Of a DNA stretch of 64,000 nucleotides, positions 16,015-25,440 are shown one piece after another (position 1 is the first letter of the stretch; each line of letters opens with the position of its first letter). The position numbers and the translations under genes are program-made. Origin of the DNA: Mycolicibacter icosiumassiliensis (GTDB lineage Bacteria; Actinomycetota; Actinomycetes; Mycobacteriales; Mycobacteriaceae). Below the pieces are notes generated by a model. That model saw only the letters and a program-made list of their open reading frames with translations, was not told the DNA's origin and made no database searches. The DNA lies in the NCBI RefSeq assembly GCF_900078685.2, contig NZ_LT546170.1, positions 106,432-170,431 of the forward strand, in the 5' to 3' direction.

Positions 16015-17274
16015 TCACCTACCGCCGGTGTAGTCGACGTTCCAGTGTTTGATGCCGTTGAGCCAGCCCGAGCGCAGCCGCTGGGGACGGTCCAGGGGCT
16101 TGAGGTCGGGGATGTTGTCGGCGATCGCGTTGAAGATCAGCCCGATGGTCATCCGCGCCAGATGCGTGCCGATGCAGTAGTGCGCACCCGTGCCGCCGAA
16201 ACCGACATGCGGGTTGGGGTCACGCAAGATGTTGAACTCTTGCGGCTTGTCGAACACCGTCTCGTCGAAGTTGGCCGCGCGGTAGAACATCACCACCCGC
16301 TGACCTTCGGAGATCAACGTGCCGTTCAGGTTGTGATCACGGGTCGCGGTGCGCTGGAACGACGTCACCGGAGTGGCCCAGCGCACCACCTCATCGGCGG
16401 TGGTCGCCGGACGTTCCTTCTTGAACAGTTCCCACTGCTCGGGATGTTCGGTGAACGCCATCATTCCCTGGGTGATCGAGTTGCGCGTGGTCTCACTGCC
16501 GGCGACCGCCAACAGGATGATGAAGTAACCCAACTCGTCGTCACCCAGCTTCTCGCCGTCGACGTCGGCCTCGACCAGCGTCGTCACGATGTCGGGGCCC
16601 GGGTTCTGCCGCTTCATCTCGGCCAGCTTCAGCCCGTAGGAGATGATCTCCATCGCGGAATTGGCGGGGTCGTAGTGGGCGAACTCCGGGTCGTCGTAGG
16701 AGGTCATCTGGTTGGTCCAGTCGAACAACTTGCCGCGGTCCTCCTGCGGCACCCCCATCAGCCCGGCGATCGCCTGCAGCGGCAACTCCGAAGCCACTTC
16801 CACCACGAAGTCACCGCTCCCCCGAGCCAGCGCCTCCTTGGTGATCGCCTGCGCCCGCGCCTGCAGGTCATCGTGCAGCGGCAGAATGTGCCGGGGTGTG
16901 AAGCCGCGGGAAATGATCCGCCGCTGCCGGGTGTGCTTCGGCGCGTCCTGGTTCAGCATCAAGATCCGCTGCGCATCAAGCTGCTCGCGGGTTGTTTCGT
17001 CGTGGAACCTGGGGATGGCACCGTTGCGCTCGCTGGAGAACACGTCGTCGAGTCGCGAGATCTCCTTGACGTCCTCGTGCCGGGTGATCGCCCAGTAACC
17101 GCCGTCTTTGAATCCGCCGCTCTTGTCGTCGGGCTGCGCGATCCACTTGATCGGCTCGCTGCGCCGCAGTTCGGCGAACTCCGCGTCGGGCAGTCGCTCG
17201 GCATAGATTTCCGGGTCGGTGAGGTCGAAACCGGCGGGAATGCCGGTGGCTGACGAGATAGCAGGGCTGACCAC
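16015..17274 (-). CDS. Cytochrome P450, CYP125 paralog
   Basis: A 419-aa P450 with the haem-binding loop FGGTGAHYCIGTHLAR near residue 370, the I-helix AVAGSETTRNSITQGM near 250, and the ExxR-region residues. The whole sequence follows the CYP125 pattern (AEFAELR, YWAIT, VFSSERNGAIPRF, LPLQAIAGLMGVPQEDRGKLF, SGWLNGIKHWNVDY). CYP125 enzymes oxidise the steroid C26/C27 terminus to an alcohol and acid. A second CYP125, in the cyp125 position next to fadA5, is at 26483-27733. In M. tuberculosis hsaE and kstD are adjacent, so this gene is an insertion. Substrate preference relative to the other copy is unknown. Confidence 0.93.
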   Translation of the reverse strand: MVSPAISSATGIPAGFDLTDPEIYAERLPDAEFAELRRSEPIKWIAQPDDKSGGFKDGGYWAITRHEDVKEISRLDDVFSSERNGAIPRFHDETTREQLDAQRILMLNQDAPKHTRQRRIISRGFTPRHILPLHDDLQARAQAITKEALARGSGDFVVEVASELPLQAIAGLMGVPQEDRGKLFDWTNQMTSYDDPEFAHYDPANSAMEIISYGLKLAEMKRQNPGPDIVTTLVEADVDGEKLGDDELGYFIILLAVAGSETTRNSITQGMMAFTEHPEQWELFKKERPATTADEVVRWATPVTSFQRTATRDHNLNGTLISEGQRVVMFYRAANFDETVFDKPQEFNILRDPNPHVGFGGTGAHYCIGTHLARMTIGLIFNAIADNIPDLKPLDRPQRLRSGWLNGIKHWNVDYTGGR

Positions 17275-17387
17275 GATGACAACTCCTCACTACTGAACCG
17301 CAGGAGAAAACGATACGTTCTCGTGTCAGTAAAGCATGGCTTTACCTCAGGCGAAAGGGCAGAAAGGCCCTGCATTCAGGGCTAAAC

Positions 17388-17401
17388 TGAAACACGTTCT
17401 A
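17388..17401. promoter_or_regulatory. KstR box between the CYP125 paralog and kstD
   Basis: TGAAACACGTTCTA fits TnnAACnnGTTnnA. It lies 114 bp upstream of the P450 start and 139 bp upstream of kstD. As kstD has its own box next to the start codon, this one most likely controls the CYP125 paralog. Confidence 0.8.
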
Positions 17402-17516
17402 CTACGTCGCCAGGTCGGCCTGACCTGGCGAGAACCGATGGTTATCAGCAGGGTAGGGAACGGTTGTACGGGAGAGTCGCCCGAGCAATACGGCCAGCCA
17501 AGTGGCGCCCGGGCGG

Positions 17517-17538
17517 GGCAATTCTATAACGTGTTCTA
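17517..17538. repeat. 22-bp direct repeat, copy 2 (kstD side)
   Basis: Exact copy of 15913-15934 (GGCAATTC plus TATAACGTGTTCTA). It ends 1 bp before the kstD ATG. Confidence 0.85.
17525..17538. promoter_or_regulatory. KstR box and -10 element abutting the kstD start codon
   Basis: TATAACGTGTTCTA matches the KstR pattern and ends one base before the ATG at 17540. TATAAC also resembles a -10 hexamer, with the ATG about 10 bases after it. This suggests a leaderless kstD transcript whose -10 element is covered by KstR. The leaderless start is inferred. Confidence 0.75.
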
Positions 17539-17539
17539 C

Positions 17540-19234
17540 ATGGCCGAACAGGAGTACGACGTCGTCGTGGTCGGAAGCGGCGGCGCCGGGATGGTCGCCG
17601 CCCTCACCGCCGCCCACCAGGGATTGTCCACCATCGTCATCGAGAAAGCCCCCCACTACGGCGGCTCGACTGCTCGATCCGGCGGTGGCGTGTGGATCCC
17701 CAACAATGAGGTGCTGCAGCGCGCGGGGGTCAAGGACACCGCCGACGCGGCCCGCACCTACCTGCAGGCGATCATCGGCGACGTGGTTCCGGCCGAGAAG
17801 ATCGACACCTACCTGCAGCGCGGGCCGGAGATGCTGTCGTTCGTGCTGGCCAACTCACCGCTGAAGATGTGCTGGGTTCCCGGTTACGCCGACTACTACC
17901 CCGAGCAGCCCGGCGGCAAGCCCACCGGCCGCTCGATCGAGCCGAAGCCGTTCAACGCCAAGAAGCTGGGCGCCGACATGAACGGCCTGGAGCCGGCTTA
18001 TGGCAAGGTGCCGCTGAATGTCGTTGTCATGCAGCAGGACTACGTCCGGCTCAACCAGCTCAAGCGCCACCCGCGCGGGGTGCTGCGCAGCCTGAAGGTG
18101 GGCGCCCGCACCATGTGGGCCCAGGCCACCGGCAAGAACCTGGTCGGCATGGGCCGCGCCCTGATCGCGCCGCTGCGGATCGGCCTGCGCAACGCCGGCG
18201 TCCCGGTGGAGCTCAACACCGCGTTGACCGACCTCTACGTGGAAGACGGTGTGGTCTCCGGTGTCTACGTCCGCGGCGCGGGCGACTCCGAATCGAGCGA
18301 GCCGCGACTGATCCGGGCACGGCGCGGGGTCATCCTGGCCAGCGGTGGATTCGAGCACAACGAACAGATGCGGGTGAAGTACCAGCGCGCCCCGATCACC
18401 ACCGAGTGGACCGTCGGAGCCAAGGCCAACACCGGCGAGGGCATTCTCGCCGGTGAGAAGCTCGGTGCCGCCCTGGACATCATGGAGGACTCCTGGTGGG
18501 GTCCGACGGTGCCGCTGCCCGGGTCACCGTGGTTCGCGCTCTCGGAGCGCAACTCGCCCGGATCGATCATCGTGAACATGGCCGGCAAGCGGTTCATGAA
18601 CGAGTCGATGCCCTATGTCGAGGCCTGCCACCACATGTACGGCGGCGAGTTCGGCCAGGGTCCCGGCCCCGGCGAGAACATCCCGGCCTGGCTGATCTTC
18701 GACCAGCGCTACCGCAACAACTACATCTTCGCCGGATTGCAGCCGGGGCAACGGATCCCGCAGAAGTGGATGGAATCCGGCGTGATCGTGTCCGCCGATA
18801 CCCTGGAAGAGCTGGCGGCCAAGACCGGCGTGCCGGCCGCTGCACTGGCCGCGACCGTCGACCGGTTCAATGAGTTCGCCCGCAACGGCGTGGACGAGGA
18901 TTTCCACCGCGGCGAGAGCGCCTACGACCGCTACTACGGTGACCCGACCAACAAGCCGAACCCGAACCTGGGCCAGATCGCGCAGGGCCCGTTCTACGCG
19001 GCCAAGATGGTGCCGGGCGACCTGGGCACCAAGGGCGGGATCCGCACCGACGTGAACGGCCGGGCGCTGCGGGACGACGGCAGCGTCATCGCGGGGCTGT
19101 ATGCGGCAGGAAACGTGAGCGCACCGGTGATGGGCCACACCTACCCCGGACCGGGCGGCACCATTGGACCCGCCATGACGTTCGGCTACCTGGCAGCCCT
19201 CGACATTGCCCATTCCGAAGCCCGGAGGCCCTAG
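17540..19234 (+). CDS. kstD: 3-ketosteroid delta1-dehydrogenase KstD
   Basis: KstD is an FAD enzyme that introduces the C1-C2 double bond in ring A. With KshA it makes the 9-hydroxy-1,4-diene that opens ring B. The 564-aa protein starts EYDVVVVGSGGAGMVAALTAA (FAD Rossmann motif), has ARSGGGVWIPNN, and ends with GNVSAPVMGHTYPGPGGTIGPAMTFG, containing the catalytic Tyr region. Length and sequence match Rv3537. The start is placed at ATG 17540 because homology begins there and a KstR box sits directly upstream; the open frame back to 17336 runs through operators. Confidence 0.97.
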   Translation: MAEQEYDVVVVGSGGAGMVAALTAAHQGLSTIVIEKAPHYGGSTARSGGGVWIPNNEVLQRAGVKDTADAARTYLQAIIGDVVPAEKIDTYLQRGPEMLSFVLANSPLKMCWVPGYADYYPEQPGGKPTGRSIEPKPFNAKKLGADMNGLEPAYGKVPLNVVVMQQDYVRLNQLKRHPRGVLRSLKVGARTMWAQATGKNLVGMGRALIAPLRIGLRNAGVPVELNTALTDLYVEDGVVSGVYVRGAGDSESSEPRLIRARRGVILASGGFEHNEQMRVKYQRAPITTEWTVGAKANTGEGILAGEKLGAALDIMEDSWWGPTVPLPGSPWFALSERNSPGSIIVNMAGKRFMNESMPYVEACHHMYGGEFGQGPGPGENIPAWLIFDQRYRNNYIFAGLQPGQRIPQKWMESGVIVSADTLEELAAKTGVPAAALAATVDRFNEFARNGVDEDFHRGESAYDRYYGDPTNKPNPNLGQIAQGPFYAAKMVPGDLGTKGGIRTDVNGRALRDDGSVIAGLYAAGNVSAPVMGHTYPGPGGTIGPAMTFGYLAALDIAHSEARRP

Positions 19235-19236
19235 AC

Positions 19237-20097
19237 ATGCCGATCAACCTCGACGTCGCCCTGGGCGCGGAGTTCGGCCAGGTCGAATTCTCCTGGACCG
19301 CAACCAATGTGCAGCTCTACAACCTGGCGCTGGGCGCCGGGTCGGACCCGATGGACCCGCGTGAGTTGAGCTACGTCGTGGACGGCAAGCCGCAGGTGCT
19401 GCCGACCTTCGGCTGCGTTGCGGCGTCGTTCAACGAGGTAGACCCGCCGAAGGTGAGCTGGCCCGGTATCGAAATCGACCTCGCCAAGATCCTGCACGCC
19501 TCGGAGAAGGTGACCGTGCCCGCGCCGCTGCCGCCGTCGGGCAGCGCCCGCGCGATCAGCCGGATCGTCGAGGTGTGGGACAAGGGCAAAGCCGCGGTGG
19601 TGGTGCTCGAAACCTCGGTGACCAGCACCGACGGCACGCCGCTGTGGACGCAGCACCGGTCCATCTTCGCTCGCGGCGAGGGTGGCTTCGGCGGTGAACG
19701 CGGACCGTCGACGTCGAGCGAACTGCCCGAGAGGGCACCGGATTTCGAAGTCGACATCCCGGTGTCCCCGCAGCAGGCATTGCTGTACCGGCTCTGCGGC
19801 GACCGCAACCCGCTGCATTCAGACCCGGCTTTCGCGGCTGCGGCGGGCTTCGACCGGCCGATTCTGCACGGGCTGTGCACCTACGGCATGACCTGCAAGG
19901 CGGCGGTGGACACCGCGCTGGGCGGTGACGCCGGCGCGGTTCGTTCCTTCGGCGCCCGGTTCGCCGGCGTGGTCTTCCCGGGCGAGATCCTGCGGGCCCG
20001 GCTGTGGAAAGACGGCGATCGATTGATGGGCAACGTGGTGGCGCCCTCGCGTGAGGATGCCGCCATCCTCAACGATGTGGAGCTTGTTTCGGCGTAG
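19237..20097 (+). CDS. hsd4B: MaoC-type 2-enoyl-CoA hydratase (Rv3538, Hsd4B)
   Basis: The 286-aa protein has an N-terminal half-hotdog beginning MPINLDVALGAEFGQVEFSW and a C-terminal MaoC hot-dog with the hydratase-2 motif in YRLCGDRNPLHSDPAFAAAAGFDRPILHGLCTYG (residues about 183-216; Asp and His catalytic). It hydrates side-chain enoyl-CoA intermediates in the steroid pathway. ATG lies 2 bp after the kstD stop, so the two form an operon as in M. tuberculosis. Confidence 0.95.
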   Translation: MPINLDVALGAEFGQVEFSWTATNVQLYNLALGAGSDPMDPRELSYVVDGKPQVLPTFGCVAASFNEVDPPKVSWPGIEIDLAKILHASEKVTVPAPLPPSGSARAISRIVEVWDKGKAAVVVLETSVTSTDGTPLWTQHRSIFARGEGGFGGERGPSTSSELPERAPDFEVDIPVSPQQALLYRLCGDRNPLHSDPAFAAAAGFDRPILHGLCTYGMTCKAAVDTALGGDAGAVRSFGARFAGVVFPGEILRARLWKDGDRLMGNVVAPSREDAAILNDVELVSA

Positions 20098-20143
20098 CTA
20101 GACCCCCGGCGTCCCCGCCGGTCACCCGCGCGTGGCACCTAAT

Positions 20144-20158
20144 TGAAAATGACTTTCA
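20144..20158. promoter_or_regulatory. Zur-like box upstream of the PPE gene
   Basis: TGAAAATGACTTTCA is a 7-1-7 inverted repeat with one mismatched pair. It differs by one base from TGAAAATGATTTTCA, the consensus form I know for actinobacterial zinc uptake regulators (Zur/FurB). It lies 20 bp upstream of the PPE start at 20179. The PPE gene encodes a His-Asp tract, which makes zinc control plausible. Binding is not shown. Confidence 0.6.
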
Positions 20159-20178
20159 TCTTCGATATGGTGGGCGCC

Positions 20179-21646
<1,468 letters not shown>

Positions 21647-21677
21647 GCGCTGCGGATTCCCCTCCCGCCCCCCGCCC

Positions 21678-21699
21678 AACGTAAAGCCAACTTCACGTT
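21678..21699. terminator. Hairpin between the PPE gene and ltp2
   Basis: AACGTAAAG and CTTCACGTT can pair over 9 positions (one A-C mismatch) around a 4-base CCAA loop. It lies between two convergent genes (stops at 21646 and 21721) and may act as a bidirectional terminator. No U-tract follows, as is usual in mycobacteria. Confidence 0.4.
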
Positions 21700-21720
21700 C
21701 GACGGTAAGGAGAAGGAACG

Positions 21721-22887
21721 TTAACCCAGAATCAGACCCGAGGTAGGCACACCGGTCCCGGCAGTCACCAGCACGTGCTCGACGCCGTCGACCTGGTTGA
21801 CCGATGTGCCGCGCAGCTGACGCACGCCCTCGGCGATGCCGTTCATGCCGTGCACATAGGCCTCGCCGAGCTGGCCACCGTGGGTGTTGATCGGCAGCCG
21901 GCCGCCGAGCTCGATCGCACCACCGGCAATGAAGTCCTTGGCCTCCCCCTTGCCGCAGAAACCCAACTCTTCCAACTGGATCAGCGTGTACGGGGTGAAG
22001 TGGTCATAGAGCACCGCGGTCTGGATGTCGGCGGGTGTCAGACCCGACTGCGACCACAGCTGCTTGCCCACCAGACCCATCTCGGGCAGGCCGAGCTCCT
22101 CGCGGTAGTAGGAGTACATGGTGAACTGGTCGGCCCCGGCGGCCTGCGCTGCCGCCTCGATGATCGCCGGGCGATGTTTGAGGTCGCGGGCCCGCTCCGG
22201 GGTGGTCACGACGATCGCCACCCCACCGTCGGTCTCCTGACAGCAGTCCAACAGCCGCAACGGTTCGGCGATCCACCGCGAATTCTGGTGATCTTCGATG
22301 GTGATCGGCTTGCCGTAGAAGTGCGCCTTGGGGTTGGTCGCCGCGTGCTTGCGATCGGCCACCGACACCACACCGAAATCCGCACTGGTGGCGCCGTATT
22401 CGTGCATGTAGCGCTGGGCGATCATCGCCACCGATGCCGCCGGCGTGCTGAGGCCGTGCGGATACGACCAGCTGTACTCCACGCCGCGTGAATCGGCGTT
22501 GACGGTCAGCCCGGTCATCACCTGGCCGAACCGGAACTCCGAGCGCTCATTGAACGCTCGGTACGCCACAACGACTTCGGCGACCCCGGTTGCCACCGCC
22601 AGGGCGGCCTGCTGCACTGTCGCCGCGGCGGCACCGCCGCCGTAACCGATCTGGGAGAAGAACGTCAGCTCACCGATCCCGGTGGCACGCGCCACGGCGG
22701 TCTCCAGGTTGGAGTCCATGGTGAAAGTGACCAGGCCGTCGACGTCGGAGGGCTTCAGGCCCGCATCGTCGAGGGCGTCGAGCACCGCTTCGGCGGCCAG
22801 CCGCAGTTCGCTGCGCCCGGATTCCTTGGAGAAGTCAGTCGCGCCGATTCCGGCGATAGCCGCCTGTCCTGAAAGCATGCCGGGCAT
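21721..22887 (-). CDS. ltp2: Steroid side-chain aldolase subunit Ltp2
   Basis: Ltp2 is a thiolase-like aldolase that, bound to the DUF35 part of ChsH2, releases propionyl-CoA and androstenedione from the C17-hydroxylated side chain. The 388-aa protein starts MPGMLSGQAAIAGIGATDFSKESGR and has AVLYDHFTPYTLIQLEELGFCGKGE and PINTHGGQLGEAYVHGMNG, where the aldolase Tyr residues replace the thiolase Cys. Its ATG overlaps the chsH1 stop (TAATG). It is the last gene of the cyp125-to-ltp2 run and equals Rv3540c. Confidence 0.95.
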   Translation of the reverse strand: MPGMLSGQAAIAGIGATDFSKESGRSELRLAAEAVLDALDDAGLKPSDVDGLVTFTMDSNLETAVARATGIGELTFFSQIGYGGGAAAATVQQAALAVATGVAEVVVAYRAFNERSEFRFGQVMTGLTVNADSRGVEYSWSYPHGLSTPAASVAMIAQRYMHEYGATSADFGVVSVADRKHAATNPKAHFYGKPITIEDHQNSRWIAEPLRLLDCCQETDGGVAIVVTTPERARDLKHRPAIIEAAAQAAGADQFTMYSYYREELGLPEMGLVGKQLWSQSGLTPADIQTAVLYDHFTPYTLIQLEELGFCGKGEAKDFIAGGAIELGGRLPINTHGGQLGEAYVHGMNGIAEGVRQLRGTSVNQVDGVEHVLVTAGTGVPTSGLILG

Positions 22888-23288
22888 TAACGCTCCCCGA
22901 GGGTGAGAGTGGCGGTGGCGACGACGTGGTCGCCAAGACTGTTGTTGCCCACGACTTTCACGGTCACCAGGCCCTCTTCCACAGCGGTCACTTCGCCGGA
23001 GAAGGTGACGGTGTCGTAGGCGTACCACGGCACGCCCAACCGCAGCCCGATCGAGCGGATCACCGCATTGGATCCGGCCCAGTCGGTGAGGTAACGCTGC
23101 ACCAGGCCGGTGTCGGTGAGGATGTTGACGAAGATGTCCTTGGAGCCCTTGGCCTGCGCCTTGTCCCGGTCGTGGTGCACATCCTGGTAGTCGCGGGTGG
23201 CAATCGCCGTGGAGACGATGAACGTCGGGTCACCGTAGATCTTCAGCTCGGGCAGCTTGGTGCCCACGTCGACCGTTGCAGCGCTCAT
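22887..23288 (-). CDS. chsH1: MaoC-like enoyl-CoA hydratase subunit ChsH1
   Basis: The 133-aa single hot-dog protein from ATG 23288 carries the hydratase motif in ATRDYQDVHHDRDKAQAKGSKDIF (residues about 30-53). With the MaoC half of ChsH2 it hydrates 3-oxo-4,17-pregnadiene-20-carboxyl-CoA at C17. Overlapping codons with chsH2 upstream (ATGA) and ltp2 downstream indicate strict co-expression, as in Rv3540c-Rv3542c. Confidence 0.94.
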   Translation of the reverse strand: MSAATVDVGTKLPELKIYGDPTFIVSTAIATRDYQDVHHDRDKAQAKGSKDIFVNILTDTGLVQRYLTDWAGSNAVIRSIGLRLGVPWYAYDTVTFSGEVTAVEEGLVTVKVVGNNSLGDHVVATATLTLGER

Positions 23289-24262
23289 GCCCCGTCTCCT
23301 TCCACCGGCTCCCACGCGTACAGCGACCACGCCGGACCGACATCGCTAGCTGGGAAATCGAGGAAGGCTGCGCGAACCGGCATGCCGATCTTTACCGCGG
23401 CCGCGTCGGCGCCGCGGAGCTCACCGAGCATCCGAACGCCCTCCTCGAGCTCAACCAGCGCGATCACGAACGGCACGCTGCGGCCGGGCACCTTGGGTGC
23501 GTGGTGCACCACGTAGCTGAACACCGTTCCCTTGCCGCTGGAAACGACATAGTCGGTGGTCTCGGTCTTGTCCTTCCAGACCGCCGGAACCGGCGGGTGC
23601 TGCAGGCTGCCGTCCGGGCGGAGCTGGATGCGCAGCTCGTGTGCGGCCACCCCGTCCCAGAAGTACTTGGAGTCCCGCGACCACGACGGGCGCATCATCT
23701 TGTCGGGGTCGAGATCCTCGGGCACAACGGCACCCGGAGTGGAGCCTGGACTGCTCTTGTCGGCGGGCAGGAACTTCAGGATGCGCCAGACCATGTCGGC
23801 GACGTTTTCTTCTCCGACCCACCAACGGATCTTCTGAGTGACGAAGTACCCCTCACCCAGGCCGGTCTGCTTGGGGCCCACGATGTCGGTCACCTCGGCA
23901 GTGACGCTGACCTCTTCGCCGGGGCGCAGGTAGCGGTGGTAGGTCTGCTCACAGTTGGTGGCCACCACGCCGACATAGCCTGCGCCGTCGAACAGTTCCA
24001 TGACCTTGCCGAGCGGGTCGTCGGCGGGGCGCTCCCCACCCAGGCCCATCATCGTCCAGACCTGGATCATGGCCGGCGGAGCGACGATTCCGGGGTGACC
24101 AGCAGCCTGCGCGGCCGCCTCGTCGGTGTAGATCGGGTTGGCGTCGCCGATCGCATCGACCCAGTGGCGAATCATCGGCTGATTCACCGGGTCCCGGCCG
24201 GACCGCGGCTTGCTGCGGCCCGACGCCAGGATCTGCTCGATTCCAGAGGAAAGCTCGCTCAT
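23285..24262 (-). CDS. chsH2: Two-domain MaoC/DUF35 hydratase subunit ChsH2
   Basis: The N-terminal MaoC-like hot-dog (MIRHWVDAIGDANPIYTDEAAA) pairs with ChsH1. The C-terminal DUF35 OB-fold (VYAVWK-like region PPVPAVWKDK, VLSSGKGTVFSYVVHH, RAAFLDFP) docks Ltp2. From ATG 24262 it has 325 aa, with a good GGAGAGG site just upstream. An alternative ATG at 24280 would overlap the chsE2 stop by 4 bp and add six residues. It equals Rv3542c. Confidence 0.93.
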   Translation of the reverse strand: MSELSSGIEQILASGRSKPRSGRDPVNQPMIRHWVDAIGDANPIYTDEAAAQAAGHPGIVAPPAMIQVWTMMGLGGERPADDPLGKVMELFDGAGYVGVVATNCEQTYHRYLRPGEEVSVTAEVTDIVGPKQTGLGEGYFVTQKIRWWVGEENVADMVWRILKFLPADKSSPGSTPGAVVPEDLDPDKMMRPSWSRDSKYFWDGVAAHELRIQLRPDGSLQHPPVPAVWKDKTETTDYVVSSGKGTVFSYVVHHAPKVPGRSVPFVIALVELEEGVRMLGELRGADAAAVKIGMPVRAAFLDFPASDVGPAWSLYAWEPVEGDGA

Positions 24263-24276
24263 CACCTCTCCTCGAC

Positions 24277-25440
24277 TCATCGTGACACCCGCGGAACCTT
24301 GAGGCCGGAGGCGGCGATCATCTCGCGCATGACCTCGTTGACGCCGCCGCCGAAGGTGATCACCAGGTTGCGCTTGGCCATCTTGTCCAGCCAGACGAGG
24401 ACTTCGGCGGTCTCGGGGTCGGCCGGGTTGCCGAATCTGCCGACGATCTCCTCGGCGAGGCGATTGACCTCTTGGATTCGCTCGGTGGAGAACACCTTGG
24501 TGGCCGCGGCGTCGGCGACGGCGATGTTCTCACCAGAGGCTGCCACCTGCCAGTTGAGCAACTCGTTGACACGCCAGATCGACTTGATCTGCGCCAGCAG
24601 ATGTTTCACGTCGTCGTGCTCGATCGGCGTAACGCCGTCCGAGCCGGGCTTGGACGCCCAGTGGTGTACCTGGTCGTAGATGCCGGCGATCCGACCAGCC
24701 GGACCCAGACCGACGCGCTCGTGGTTGAGCTGGGTGGTGATGAGCTTCCAGCCACCGTTCTCCTCGCCGACCAGCATGTCGGCGGGCACGTGGACGTCGT
24801 TGTAGTACGTCGCGTTGGTGTGGTGGGCCCCATCGGACAGGATGATCGGCGTCCAGGAGTATCCGGGATCCTTGGTGTCGACGATGAGAATCGAGATGCC
24901 CTTGTGCTTGGCAGCGGTCGGGTCGGTCCGGCAGGCCAGCCAGATGTAGTCGGCGTCGTGGGCGCCGGTGGTCCACATCTTCTGACCGTTTACGATGTAC
25001 TCGTCACCGTGCTTGACCGCGGTGGTACGCAGTGAGGCGAGATCGGTACCGGCGTCGGGTTCGGAGTATCCGATCGCGAAATGTACGTCGCCGGAGAGAA
25101 TTCCAGGCAGGAACTTCTTCTTCTGCGCTTCGGTGCCGAGTGCCTGCAGCGTCGGGCCGACGGTCTGCAGGGTGACCATCGGCAACGGGATGTCAGCCCG
25201 GTTGGCTTCGTTGATGAAGATCTGCTGCTCCACCGGACCGAAACCCAGGCCGCCGTACTCCTTGGGCCAGCCGACGCCCAACTTACCGTCGCTGCCCATC
25301 CGCTTGATCACGGCGCGGTAGGCCTCGTTGTGCCGATCCGACTCCATCGCCTGCGCCTCTTCGGGCGTGATGAGGGTCGAGAAGTACTCGCGCAGTTCGG
25401 CTTGCAGCGCCCGCTGCTCGGGCGTCAGGTCGATGAACAT
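24277..25440 (-). CDS. chsE2: Acyl-CoA dehydrogenase ChsE2 (FadE29)
   Basis: A 387-aa acyl-CoA dehydrogenase-fold protein (residues VHFAIGYSEPDAGTDLASLRTTAV and MWTTGAHDADYIWLACRT form the FAD/substrate region; GRFGNPADPETAEVLVW near the end). With ChsE1 it makes an alpha2beta2 enzyme that desaturates 3-oxo-4-pregnene-20-carboxyl-CoA. The length equals FadE29 (Rv3543c). Its ATG directly follows the chsE1 stop with no spacer. Confidence 0.95.
   Translation of the reverse strand: MFIDLTPEQRALQAELREYFSTLITPEEAQAMESDRHNEAYRAVIKRMGSDGKLGVGWPKEYGGLGFGPVEQQIFINEANRADIPLPMVTLQTVGPTLQALGTEAQKKKFLPGILSGDVHFAIGYSEPDAGTDLASLRTTAVKHGDEYIVNGQKMWTTGAHDADYIWLACRTDPTAAKHKGISILIVDTKDPGYSWTPIILSDGAHHTNATYYNDVHVPADMLVGEENGGWKLITTQLNHERVGLGPAGRIAGIYDQVHHWASKPGSDGVTPIEHDDVKHLLAQIKSIWRVNELLNWQVAASGENIAVADAAATKVFSTERIQEVNRLAEEIVGRFGNPADPETAEVLVWLDKMAKRNLVITFGGGVNEVMREMIAASGLKVPRVSR

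Noticed and set aside
17311-17330. GAGAAAACGATACGTTCTC inverted repeat as another KstR box
   Set aside because: The AAC and GTT half-sites do not have the 2-bp spacing of KstR sites. It could be another operator, but nothing supports a named one.
17336-17540. An N-terminal extension of kstD starting at 17336
   Set aside because: The frame is open, but homology starts at 17540 and two KstR boxes lie inside the extension. It would be regulatory DNA.
24262-24280. Start of chsH2 at 24280
   Set aside because: Possible through ATGA overlap, but the GGAGAGG site directly upstream of 24262 fits the shorter form better. Kept as an alternative.
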